From contig NC_058524.1 of assembly GCF_904849725.1 (NCBI RefSeq), positions 356,249,823-356,313,822 on the forward strand: 64,000 nucleotides of DNA. Reading direction: 5' to 3'. This DNA comes from Hordeum vulgare subsp. vulgare. Taxonomy: Eukaryota; Streptophyta; Magnoliopsida; Poales; Poaceae. The notes beneath the pieces were generated by a model. The model saw only the letters and a program-made list of their open reading frames with translations. It searched no databases and had not been told where the DNA came from. Numbering within the stretch: position 1 is the stretch's first letter; each line of letters begins with the position of its first letter. This document shows positions 35,401-47,400 of the stretch, piece after piece. A program made the position numbers and the translations under genes.

Positions 35401-38400
35401 GCGCTCAGCAAGGCCAGAGGGTGTAGGGCTCTTAGGGCTGGTAGGAGTCCCTGAGACGCGATGCTCAGGATCCCCCCTTGACGTGTAGGCGGCTCGTGCC
35501 AAGGAAATCAGGATGCCTCGAGAGCGAAACGAGAGGGAGAAGACCCGCGTTGTGCTTTCTTAGCTACTTCGATGTGTGCGGCTTGGAGCGAGTCCTCCGC
35601 AAGGAGCGGTTCGTGAGGCGCGGTCCCTCGCAAAGCCTTCTTCCCACGGAACGTCGCTCGCGAGGCCTCCGAAGGGGTGCTCTTAAGGCCTTCGATATCC
35701 TGCACCAGGAAATTGCCAACTTTTCACAAGTAATGCAGCAGGGCTCGCTCCCGGGGTCACCTATGGGTGTTATGCGAGGAGACAAGACCACCAAGGACCT
35801 GGTGAGGTGATGTACACGGCAACAGGCCTGCGAGCCCGAGCTCAGTCGCTTGGATTTTGCAGTGCTGTTGGGACTGACCCGAGCACAGGCATCGTGCCCA
35901 GCCCCCGCTCGCGTGACAGACACGGGAAAGATCACGAGCACGCGCCCCTCCTGAGGAATACTCAGTTGCAAGCACAGAGCTCCGAAGGAAATAAACTTTA
36001 CTGATGCATGAAATAGATTCATTATACAAGAGAAAGATACATGGTGCCATGTTCGACACGAGTCAGCTTGAGGATGTGACGGCCGGTAGGACCCTTAGGT
36101 AAGTAGGCCGCCAGCGCGGAGCATGGGGCTTCCACGAGAGTGGGACGCCAGCGCTGAGCATGAGGCTTCCACGAGAGTGGGAGGGAGCTCCCGCATGCCG
36201 AATGCAGCGCTGGTAGAGAGAGCTCCGGAGCGTGTACAGCTCCATTTCATTCGTACCCGTGGGGCCACGAATAAAACTTGCGAAGATGTTGGATGTTCTG
36301 TACCGGAACACCCTCCTCCATTTCGAGTCGTGTCGCGCCGGACCAGGAGATGTGCGTGACCCTGAAAGGGCCCTCCCACATGAGTGAGAGTTTGTGGAGT
36401 CCTTCTCTAGAGAGGATCCGGCTCAGGACAAGGTTGCCCGCCTCGAGGGTGCGGGGGCGTATGTTGCGGCTGTGATAGCGACGCAACGCCTGTTGGTACC
36501 TTGCCGTGCGGAGGGCAGCCTGGCGACGAGCCCCTTCGAGGAAAAAGCAAGTCATCCTCCCGCAGGCCGCCCTGACGAGATTCATCGAAAGCCAAAACCC
36601 GCGGGGACCGGTGCTTGACCTCGGCCGGGAGAACCGCTTCTGCCCCGTAGACGAGGAAGAAAGGCGCCTCGCAGGTGGGCTTGGTCGCCGTGGTGCGAAT
36701 GGACCATAGCACGGATGGGAGCTCGTTCAGCCAGCCCTTGCCGCAGGCCGTGAGCTGCTTCTTAAAGCTTCTGGTCTTGAGGCCCTTGAGGACCTCCACG
36801 TTGGCACGTTCGGCCTGACGGTTGCGTCCAGGGTGTGCCACGGAGGCGAAGCAGATCTGCGTGCCAATGGTGGCGCGGTAGGTCTTGAAGATGCCACTGG
36901 TGAACTGCATGTCGTTGTCCGTGATGATGCAGTTGGGGACGCCGAAGGGGCACACCAAACCCTTGATGAACTTGATCGTGGACCCAGTCGGTATGGCCCG
37001 AACAGGCTCCACCTTCGCCCACTTGGTGAACTTGTTGATGGCGACATAGAGGTAGCGATAGCCGCCAGCCGCACGAGAGAAGGGCCCGAGGATATCCAAC
37101 CCCTAGACCGCAAAGGGCCACGAGAGGGGGATGGTCTGGAGCCCTTGCACTGGCTGATGAATCTGCTTCGCGTGGAATTGGCAAGCCTCGCACGCCTGAA
37201 CCAGCTCCGAGGCATCCTCGAGCGTTGTGGGCCAGTAGAAGCCGCTGCGGAATGCTTTACCTACGAGAGTGCGCAAGGTCGAGTGGTGGCCGCAGTAGCC
37301 TCTGTGGATGTCGGCGAGCAGCTCGCGCCCTTGCTTCTTGGAGCCCTTGCTCCTTGGAGATGCACCGCGGCGCGATTCCGTTTGGGTGGTGGCGGTATAG
37401 GTCACCCTCTTTCAAGTGGTAGAGCGTGGCTTGGCAGACCACACGCTCTGCTTCTGCGTCGATCTCCGGGAGGACGCCACCCTCCAGGTAGGCCTTGATC
37501 TCCGTGGTCCAGTTCTCAGGCTGCGACTCAAGCGCCAGCAGCAGACGAGCGTCTGAGGATGGTCCGCAGTCTGGTGTGCCCATGGGTGGTGCAGGAGGGA
37601 GCTCCTCATGAGGCGCCGCAAAGCTAATGATCGGAGGTGCCGCTGAGGGCTTCAAGAGCCGCTCCTCGAAGACGTCGGGGTCCTGGGGCTCATGGCGAGA
37701 AGCGCGCTTGGCGATTTCATGTGCCTCGATGTTGCCCCGCGAAGGATGTGTTGGAGCTCCATGCCCATGAAGCGCTTCTCGAGCTTGCGCACCTCGTCCA
37801 GGTAGGCCGCCATGTGCTCATCTTTCGGCTTGTACTTCTTGTTGGAGAAGTTGACAAGGAGCTATGAGTCCCCCTTGATGACGATGCACCTGACTCCAAG
37901 CGTGATGGCGGCCTTGAGCCCAATGATGAGTCCCTCCTACTCGACGAACTTGTTGGAGACCTTGTCGGTGCGGCTAAAGCAGAGTTGTACTGCGTAGTAG
38001 AGCTTGTCGCCTCTGGGCGTAGTGAGAACCACACCAGCCCCCGCGCCCTGGCGCGTGAAGGCCTCGTCGAAGTGCATGCTCCAGCCTCCGGAGATGGCCT
38101 CCTCAGACAAGAGCGACTCCTCACGAGGCTTGCCCTGGTGCGGGTCTGTCCACTCTGCCGCGAAGTACGCCAAGGCCGCGCCCTTGATGGTCCTCGTGGT
38201 GAGGAACTCCAGCTCGAAGGGCTACAACTCGATGTTCCATTCAGCAACGCAGGCGGTGGCGTTCGGGCTCTACAGGACCTGTTGCAACAGATAGGAGGAG
38301 ATCACTCTGACTGGGTGACCCTGGAAGTAGTGGCGCAGCTTCCTGGAGGCCAGGAGGAGCTTCTGCTACATGGGGTATCGCTCGTGTGCGTCTGGAAGCA

Positions 38401-41400
38401 CCGTGCTGACGAAGTAGACAGGGTGCTCGACGAGGCGCATGACAGTGGTGTCCAAGTCGTGCTCATTGGGGAGCTCAGGCAGCGGCGCTGCAGGGGCCTC
38501 CGGAGGCGGGACTCCAGAGGCCTCCTGAGGGGGTGCTTAGGCCTCCTGAGGAGGGCCCTCGACAGGCGCCGACAGGGCCTTGAGGGGCTCAAGCATTTGC
38601 CTCCGCAGGGGCGGCATCTGCAGGCACAGACTCGGCAGGCTTCTTCTTAGTGCAGACTCGCTCCTCTCGCTCCACCACAAGGGTTGCGCTGGCCGTTTGG
38701 AGAATGGCCGCTAGGTACAGCAGAAAGTGCTCGCGTGGGCACGGGGCGATCATGATGGGAGGGCTCGTGAGGTACTTCTTGAGGTCCTCAAAGGCGGCGG
38801 CGGCCTTGAGGTTCCACTTGAAGGGGCCAGACCTCTTCATGAGCTTGAAAAACGGCAGAGCCCGCTCGCCAAACTTGGATATGAAGCGGCCGAGCGAGGC
38901 CATGCACCCCGTCAAGCGTTGCATCTCCTTGAGGTTGCGGGGCGGCCGCATTTCCTCAATGGCCTTGATCTTCTCAGGTTAGCCCCGATGACGCGATGGG
39001 AGACCAGGAAGCCAAGGAGCTGGACGGAAGGGACGCCAAAGACGCATTTGGCGGGGTTGAGTTTAAGGTTGACCTTATGCAGGTTGGCGAAAGTTTCTCC
39101 CAGGTCCTCAATGAGGGTGCGCGCGTTTTGATGACGATGTCGTCGACGTATGCCTCCGCATTTCTCCCCATCTGGCACCCAGGCAGATATGCGCATCACC
39201 CTCTGGAAGGTGACTTCCGCACTCTTCAGGCCAAAGGGCATGCACACGTAGCAGAACACCTTGCAAGGGGTGATGAAGGTGGTTTTCTCCTCATCCTCCC
39301 TTGCCATCTTGATCTAATGATAGCCTCAGAAGGTGTCTAGAAAGCGGAGCATATCGCACCCAGGGTGGAGTCCACTATCTGGTCGATTCTTGACAGCGGT
39401 AAGTGGTCCTTGGGGCAGGCCTTGTTGAGGTTGATGAAGTCGATGCACATATGATTGCCACCGTGCGGCTTGGCGACGACAACGGGGTTGGCAATCCACT
39501 TTGGGTGGAATACTTCGCGGATGATTCCGACATCTTGGAGTTTCTCGATCTCCTGAACGAAAAACTCCAATAGACCACTGGGGTGATACATGGTGTCGAA
39601 GGCGACTGGGGATTCGGACCACTTGAGGCGGCCGACGGACTCAGGTGCCGGGAGGGCCGCGTTCACCTCGCGCGAGAAGCGCTTGGGGTGGTGTTTGGCG
39701 GGGGGGCTGGGACCCTCCTAGGATGCAAGCCACCCCACGGGGCCCTTGGGAGCCCCCACTAGTGACAACGCCCCTGGCCGGAGCCACGCGGCTCCCGCGC
39801 ACAACTGCAGCAACGCCACGAGGCATACGACAGACGATTTGGTGGTAGCCGCCGACTCCGCCTAGCGCGGACGAACCATGGGACGGCTCCGAGGCGTATG
39901 CTGTGCGGCGCCATCCAGCTGCGCCGCGGCCCAGAGGAGGACAAACGGTGCGTCTGGGTCGCTCGACGCGCCGCAGTGAAGCGGGCAAGAAGCAAGGGGC
40001 CGCCTAGCCGCCGCGTGCAGCGAAGGTGACCTCGGTGACGCGTTCGAGCCAGGCGTCGCGGCTGTCCCTGGCAGGGCGACAACAAAGCAGCTCGCGTGCC
40101 ATGAGCAGCGCGGCGTGCGGATCAGGAGGGTCGCGACGCGCAAGCGAGGAGGTTGAGGCAGAGTGGCCACACGCCTGCTCATTCACCGACGGGTGAACGA
40201 AGGAGGACAACCGCTCCCCAACGGGCTCAGTGACAGCACGAGGGCGCCGTCCCGAGGCACCTCGAGCGGTGGGCGTCGCGCGGGCCCTGGAGACAGCTCG
40301 GTGCGCTGTGCGTTCCCTCCGAGCAGTGGCATCGTCCATGCCGATGTTGGCGTTGAGGTCAAAGGCGCGAAGACGACATGTCCCCCTACCAGGCGCGCCA
40401 AATGTCGAAGTCTAGGACCTGCGTCCAAGAAACCTCTCCAAGAACTAGGGTTCGAACTCTGGGGGGCTTTGCTTGGCAACCTATGACCCGAGGACAACTA
40501 CGGCAAAAGCCCACGACGAGTGCACTCACTCACACCAGACACGACAGGGACGCGCCAGCTACCCAGGTTTGGGCCACCGTGCAGTGTAATACCCTACGCC
40601 TGCCTATGTTGGATTGCTCTGTAATGGAGAGCTTGTAGCTCAGGGTACACGAGGTGCGGCGATCCCCTTACATGGAAGCGGCCCTGCCCCTTTTGTAGTG
40701 CCTTGGTCCTCTTCCCGAAAATATGAGCGGGAAAGGGTGGCCACGGGACAGCAATTCAAAGGGGGACAGGCGCCCAGGTTTATCCTGACTAAAGGCGGTC
40801 TCCGCCTGTTAAAGTAGTCATCCTGACGTGCTAGTGGCCTCGGTGATGACCTCCGTCCTGATCTCCTTGCACCAAAGAGGAAACGCTTTGGAACTCCCTT
40901 TGAGGGAGGCAGACGCCGCTGCGCCCTTATCACCAGAATGGAAACTAGGCTTCGGTCATGCCTTGCCATCCTTATCCTGACAACGGGACGTCAGATGGGT
41001 GCGGAGCCCCACGGCTGGCGCCATACGAGATACCTCATGAAGCAGCCTCGCGACGCGCTTCGGTACTTGGTGGCCTTAGCTAGGCTTAGCCTGGCGGTGA
41101 AGGGCCTCGCGAGGCGGCTTCTTCCGGAGCGGCCGCGGTCGAGCCATCCTCCGCACCCTGATTCCCACTGGGCCGATAAGTGATGAGGACAATTGAGTGT
41201 CGCTCCCTTCCTGAAGGCGTTGCTGTTGAAAAATCTTGTCATCCTGTGGTGTCATCAGATGGTTGGTGTGTATATGGTCATTGTTATTGTTTGATGCTAG
41301 TGGCTCCGGTCGCTTTGGGGTCCTTTTCTTTTTTTCCTTGCCTTCGCATATCTTTTGATCTTACATGACTTTGCTATTCACCGGCATGTTTTGTGTGTGT

Positions 41401-44400
41401 GCGTTGGTGTTGGCCGTGTGCATTCTATTGAATTCATGCACCACCCAACTCATCCAAAAGACCAAAAGACTGAACTGATGGAGAGAAATGGGCGGTATAT
41501 TTCAACACAACCCCTCGCGTCTAGGCTTATTTAGTCCTTGAACGTAGGATGATGTAGGCCGCACAATCGTTTTTCCTAATACTACGTTGGTAGGATCTTG
41601 ACCATCTCCCGCGACTCCCACGACCCACCCAGATTCTGGTCACGCACCTGCTCCCAGCCGCCGCCGAGCAGCAGCTCAAGCAGCTCCAGACCGTCCAAGC
41701 TTCCGCAGAAAAGAAGGACGCGCAGGCACTGCCCACTGCCGGCGACATCGTGTTGTACAAGCCTCCCGATCTGTCCGTCTCGTGGCTGGAGGGAGAGGCC
41801 AGGCTGGAGGGAGCCCCTCGATCTCGTCCAAGCCTCCCGATCTGTCCGTCTCGTGGCTGGAGGGAGCCGTCTCGTGGGCCAGGCTGGAGGGAGCCCCTCG
41901 ATCTATCCATCTCGTGGCTGGAGGGAGCCCTTGGGTCGGAACCAGCCGCCCGCCAATCAGCCGCCCCGACTGCTGCCTGGGTTGGCACTCGATCTCGCCC
42001 CGCTCCACCTACCGTCTGATCGGATCTCGCGGTTCTCTCTGCTGTCGACGCGGTTTCGATCCCGTTGACTGATTTCTTTTCCAAAACGAAAAAAAATGTT
42101 TACTGCGTCGGGCTATGTTGCTGTCCCTCGTTGTTCGTGATCTTCGATGGTAGTAACTACACCGAGTTCATTGGCTTTATGCGCATTCACATGCGTGGCA
42201 TCCGTCTCTGGGGTGTTCTTTTTGGCGAGGTCTGCTGTCCGTCACGTCCGGTTCCTCCTGTGGCTCCCACTCCGCCGATCCCTCCAGCTCTTCCTGCGGA
42301 TGCTCCTCAGACTACAAAGGATGCAGCTAAGGTTGCTGATGAGGCTGATATCCGTGCTTATGATGCGAAGGTCTTGGCTTATGAGGAGGCTCTTCAGGTC
42401 TATCACGGTGCTCTGTCCGCTTACACCCAGTGGCTTGATGATGATGCTCATGCTGCAGTTGTTCTCACTGCTAGTGTTCTACCTCAGTTTGCCTCTGAGT
42501 TTTTGGGCCTTCCTACTGCCTTTGAGATGTGGACTTGCCTTCGTTAGCGCTATGCGTCCTCTGGTGATGCCTTATACCTCTCCGTGGTTCGTCAGGAGCA
42601 TGCTCTTCAGCAGGGTGACTCTACTGTTGATGACTTCTACGCACAGAGTTCTGCTATCTGGCGCCAGCTCGATTCTCTCCGCACTGCTGGTTGTCGTACT
42701 TGCCCCTGTTGCCAGACTGTCCAGACCAACTTTGGAGTTTCATCGCGTCTACGAGTTCCTGTCTCGGCTCCGTAAGGAGTTTGAGCACCGGCGTGCTCAG
42801 TTGTTTGCTCGTGGCCATATTTCTCTCATGGAGGCGCTTTCTGAGATTCGTGCTGAGGAGACTCGCTTAAGTGGTGCTGGTTTGCTGGAGGTTCCCTCGG
42901 TGCTCGCTGCTCGGGCTACTTCTACGCCCCCTGCTGCACCGACCCCTTCTCACTCGAGTGCTCCGCCGCTCTTGCCCACTCCTTCTGGAGGCTCAGGTCG
43001 CCCCCGTCCACATTGCGACTACTGCAACAATGATGGTCATATCGAGTTCCACTGCTACACGAAGAAGAAACACTTGCGCCAGGCGCAATCATCATCTACA
43101 GAGACTTCGTCATCTACCTCGACAGCTTCAGCCATCACTTTGACTGAGCAGGATATTATGCTACTTAAGCGTCTGCTCGCTGCTTCAGGTTCTTCCTCGA
43201 CGGGTACTGCTGGTATTCTGACTCAGGCTTCCCGCACTGAGCAACCACCTTCTACACAGTCAGGACGGTTTCACGCACACTCTGGTTGGAATTGGCCTTC
43301 GCCGCCATGATATTATTATTATTTTCTCTTCCGCTGCCATCATCCCTAATCTAGTGTCTGTTTTCTAGTTTTCTATTTTTTCCGCTGCGTCCACCAAATC
43401 CGTTGATATTTTGTGTTTTCTCATGCCATGTGAGTCCACCATACCTTAGTCCGTCGGCCTTTTCTTTGGTGCTGATCCTTTCTATGCAACTTTTGCGGCC
43501 TATTTGCCCTTGTTGTTTTCTATAGGATTTTCTGGACTTCTTTTGCATTGTCGATCTACGTCCATCGTGCCTTATCCGCCGAGCTTCTTTCGCCGTCGGT
43601 TGTCGTGGACTATGATTTTCTGCGCAATGCTTTATTCTCTTGATGTGTCATCTTCTTTTGACAACCCATCTTCTCTTGATACTTATCTTGTATCTTCAAG
43701 TGATGCGGTGTCTACCTCTGATGTGCCATCTCTTCGTTCTCTCATTCGGCGACTCGACAAGTTTTGAAGACTCTTCATGCTACGACGACACTCTCAAGAC
43801 GCGGATTTGGATTATCATTGTTTTTTTTAGTATTACACTTCTTCAAATGCAATGCTATTGCATACGCTTTGCATTTGAGGGGGGGGGGGTTAGGAAGTAT
43901 TAGTATTAGTCTAGGAGTCCTCATTAGTCTATTAGTATTAGTCTAGGAGTCCTTATTAGTCTATGTTTACTTTCCTTGCACCTCAAGTCTTGTGTAATAT
44001 ATATATGCCCCTTGCGCCTTCAATAAACATAAGTTGCTTTCCTAACAAAAAGAAGATGGCACATCAAGAGGAAGACACCACATCACTTGAAGGTACAACA
44101 TAAGTATCAGGAGAAGATGGGTTGTGAAAAGAAGATGCCACATCAAGAGAACAAAGCATTGTGCAAAAAATCATAGTCCACGACAACCGACGGCGAAAGA
44201 AGCTCGGTGGTTAAGGCACGATGAACATAGATTGACAATGCAAAAGAAGTCCAAAAAATCCTGTAGAAAACAACAAGGGCAAATAGGCCACAAAAAGTTG
44301 TATAGAAAGGATCAGGACCGGAGAATGCCTGACGGACTAAGGTATGGTGGACTCGCATGACATGAGAAAACACAAAAATATCAACGGATTTGGTGGACGC

Positions 44401-47400
44401 AGCGGAAAACAAAGAAAAAATAGGAAACACATAATAGACTAGATGCAATGGCACCGGAAGATGATAACGAGGCCAAACAGCAGAGTTGTAGCAGCATTAA
44501 TCGCACGTAAGCAGCTAACAACAGATAGCACCAAGTAGCAGCCGAACACAACTAGCACCACGTAGTATAGGAGGAAGTAGCTAGCGGCAGCACGTAGTCA
44601 AGCCAGCTTGCGGCATGAGACGAAGCAGCATGCCTGCAGCAGCAAAACGCAACCAGTCGCTAGCAGCAGTTGAAGGAAGAGCCGCACGCGGGCCAATCCC
44701 AATCTGGCTCGCAACAGTAGAGTCAGATCGAGAGTGGGGCGAGATCCAGCGAGGCAGCAGCCCGATCCACGCCCGATCCGGCGAGGGTGTCGTCTGAGGT
44801 GGGCGACTGGCAGCGGGATCCGGCCTGGGACGACTGGCGGCGGCAGTGGACTAAAATCCGGCGAGGGCGGAAGACTGGCGGCGGGATCCGGCCTGGGACG
44901 AGGAGCACCGAGGCGGAGGCGCGCGGCGGCCTCCTCCGAGGCCGGGCGAAGGCGAGCGTCGGGGACGGCACGGCGTCGTCCGGCCCGTCGAACGGGAGGA
45001 ACCCGACCGAGGGGACGAAGATCCCCGACATCCGGTGAGGGGCGGCCCCGTGCACCACGACGAAGAGCGGGGACGCGAGCCGGCACTCCCAGGACGGGCG
45101 GCGGCGGGCGGCTGGTCCCGTGGTGGCGGCGCGGAGTCGAGTCCCTCGGACAGCACGGCACGACGCGGCGCGGATCCTGGAGTTAGGAAGGCCCACGCAG
45201 CTGTAACGTGCCGGGCAGATCGCGGGGCTGGTGGTGTCGTGGAGCAGCAGCGGCCGCCAGATTGGAACGACAGCGGAAGGCAAGATCGACCCAGAGAAGA
45301 ACAAACCAATCGAGGACAAAAATAGTGGATCTTAAGGACAAGTTGCAGCGTCCGGAGACCTAAACCTAGGCTCTGATACCATGTTAGGAAAGCAACTTAT
45401 CTCTATTGAAGGCCCAAGGGGCATATATATATTACACATGACTTGAGGTGCAAGGAAAGTAAACATAGACTAATAAGGACTCCTAGACTAATACTAATAG
45501 ACTAATAAGGACTCCTAGACTAATACTAATACTTCCTAACAGCGATTTCCCATTACAAAGTCGCCTGAACAGGGGAGATCGCTAGAGCACATTAATGTCG
45601 TTGTGAGAACCAGGCATTGCCAAAGAAAGCATGCCAAATCGACAAGTCCCTTGATGCCACTGAGTCAAGTATGATGGTGGTTTCCTTTATCTTATCTTGG
45701 TACATCCCGCACAAACCTTTTGAGGCAGTTCTTCCATTCTCAATGCATGCAATCAACTGAACCGAACATAACTGGAAAACCTCTTGCCGCTCCAATAGCC
45801 ATCAACCTTTATGTATCTTGCACATTTGGTTCCATCAGATACTCTACTCCAAACACCTTCACCATTACGCGGGAAAATCTCATAGTGGTCTTCAGGCATG
45901 TGCTCTCTCCCATTCGGACCATTTCACCAACGGCATAGATGGCCGTACCTCATGCAAGAATCCTCAGATCAGCCGTGCATTTCTGCTTAGGAGAGAACGA
46001 GAGTTCTCTGCAACAATCCCTGTTGAGCCTGAAGTAAGAATCATGTGCCCCCACTCCCTCCACCATGTGCAAGAACAAGGGTTTGCGCATACAGAAGAAT
46101 CGACAATTTTTTTTATCAGGGACGGTTGGTCCAGGCTTAAAGTAGTCCTTGTAGAGCAGCCGTCCTCCAGCGACCCTATCCTGGTTGAAAACTATTCTCT
46201 CTTTGATCAAACCCTTGAAGTTCAGAATGTGCTCCACCTCCCTGTCCATTTCCTCTTGGATGCTCATGATCATCATCATCTCGGCATCTCTGTCCGCCAA
46301 CGACGAATCAAAGAACTCCTTTTGCATTAGTTCATCAAGCTCTGAAACTAAAATGTCACAACTTGATTTGTGGGAACGCAATCTGTAGAGGATTAGATTA
46401 GGATCAATACGGGGAAACTTGGGAGCCGTGGAAGAGACGATGAAGCTAGGGCTGGAGGCCCTAGGTGCAGATGTTGTGCGTGGCTACCTCATATATAGAG
46501 AGGGTCTGCCTTCAAACCGATTCTGAGCTCTGACTCCATGTCTAATACGAACGAAACTATGGTCTATTCTATACGGACTAACCTGTAGCTTTCCTATCAA
46601 TAGTAATTCCACGTAAGGACTCTGCTTGCAGTAGCAATACCCCCATCAATAGGAATTCTTCCTGATGATGCGTTCCCCTAATCTGGAGGATTACCAAGAG
46701 CGATTCCATCTTGTATTGGTGTTATCTCTGAACTAGACTGCGGAGGCGCCGAGTGGCGACCACGACGCTTATATGTCTGCCCCCACATAACATGTTCAGA
46801 AGGTACAAATCCGAAAGAAATACTCACTGGTAGAAGCATGAGTATTCCTATTGGAACGACAGATGCCAAATCTGTCAGGGTTCTCTGAAGAGCCTGCTTC
46901 TCCTTCTGAGTTAGTTCCTCCCCTATAAGAGATCTTTTCAGTAAACCCATAGCAGCTCCTGTATCAATTGCTAAGAGCTGTGTCCCTTGCAACACAATCT
47001 GTGCAGCACAAAGAAGATGAAATAGACTTTAACCCTTCAATACTATTAATAGTTTAATGCAAGGAATGAAAAGAGGCAACAGCTACTTAGACTATTAGAT
47101 TCCCTACCAAAATAATTTGCAATCATACCACTCAACTAATACTGTTGTGTGTTGTCAAAATTTATCACCATAGAAAATATTAACACACTGTGATGCCATC
47201 AAGCATCGTTAGTGTCAGAAAACAACACAAAATCTGGTAAAGAAATGGCCAACTGCACGAGTTGTTTTGAATGTTTGTGAAAGTAACCATGTTACAGGAT
47301 TTTCTTATGCAGGATGAACAAAATTCAAATGGTCATACCGTCGTACTCTCCTTAACTTTCTCTACCGATTTTGTAATAACATTTTCTTTCTTGATTACTG

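Larger units (their letters stand above)
33745..41178 (-). mobile_element. Tat-lineage Gypsy retrotransposon, 7.4 kb, gag largely deleted
   Basis: AGTGA is duplicated at 33740-33744 and 41179-41183. LTRs are 33745-34615 (3' LTR) and 40403-41178 (5' LTR). Next to the 3' LTR is the polypurine tract TTCGGGGGCTAC (minus strand) typical of Tat elements. Next to the 5' LTR is the primer-site motif TGGCGCGCCTGGTAGGGGG. Pol lies at 39666-36247, and a gene-like ORF on the opposite strand lies between pol and the 3' LTR. Confidence 0.92.
32702..46792 (-). mobile_element. LTR retrotransposon in the LETM1-like intron, itself filled by other elements
   Basis: Direct repeats at 32702-33191 and 46354-46792, read on the minus strand, start TGTTATGTRGGGGCAGACAT and, in the right copy, end CA. 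TGTTC flanks the whole at 32697-32701 and 46793-46797, a perfect 5-bp target duplication in the gene's intron, 35 bp past the splice donor. A TCAGAGC-containing primer site remnant follows the 5' LTR (minus strand, about 46336-46353), and a chromodomain-bearing pol end abuts the 3' LTR. Short LTRs and a terminal chromodomain suggest a chromovirus of Reina type; that clade is inference. Most of its own interior is gone or displaced. Confidence 0.85.

Noticed and set aside
36506..38650. Long plus-strand ORFs (up to 221 aa)
   Set aside because: They are antisense shadows of the high-GC Tat integrase and RNase H frames.
42147..42720. N-terminal half of the 387-aa ORF
   Set aside because: It is a shifted reading of gag. 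The correct gag frame is offset here and only coincides after about 42730.
45369..45381. Possible tRNA gene
   Set aside because: It is only the 13-nt primer-binding complement of an initiator methionine tRNA beside an LTR, as at 56756; no cloverleaf.
46678..46825. Extension of the LETM1-like exon as a 105-aa ORF
   Set aside because: It reads past the gtgagt donor into the intron and then the LTR; homology stops exactly at the donor.
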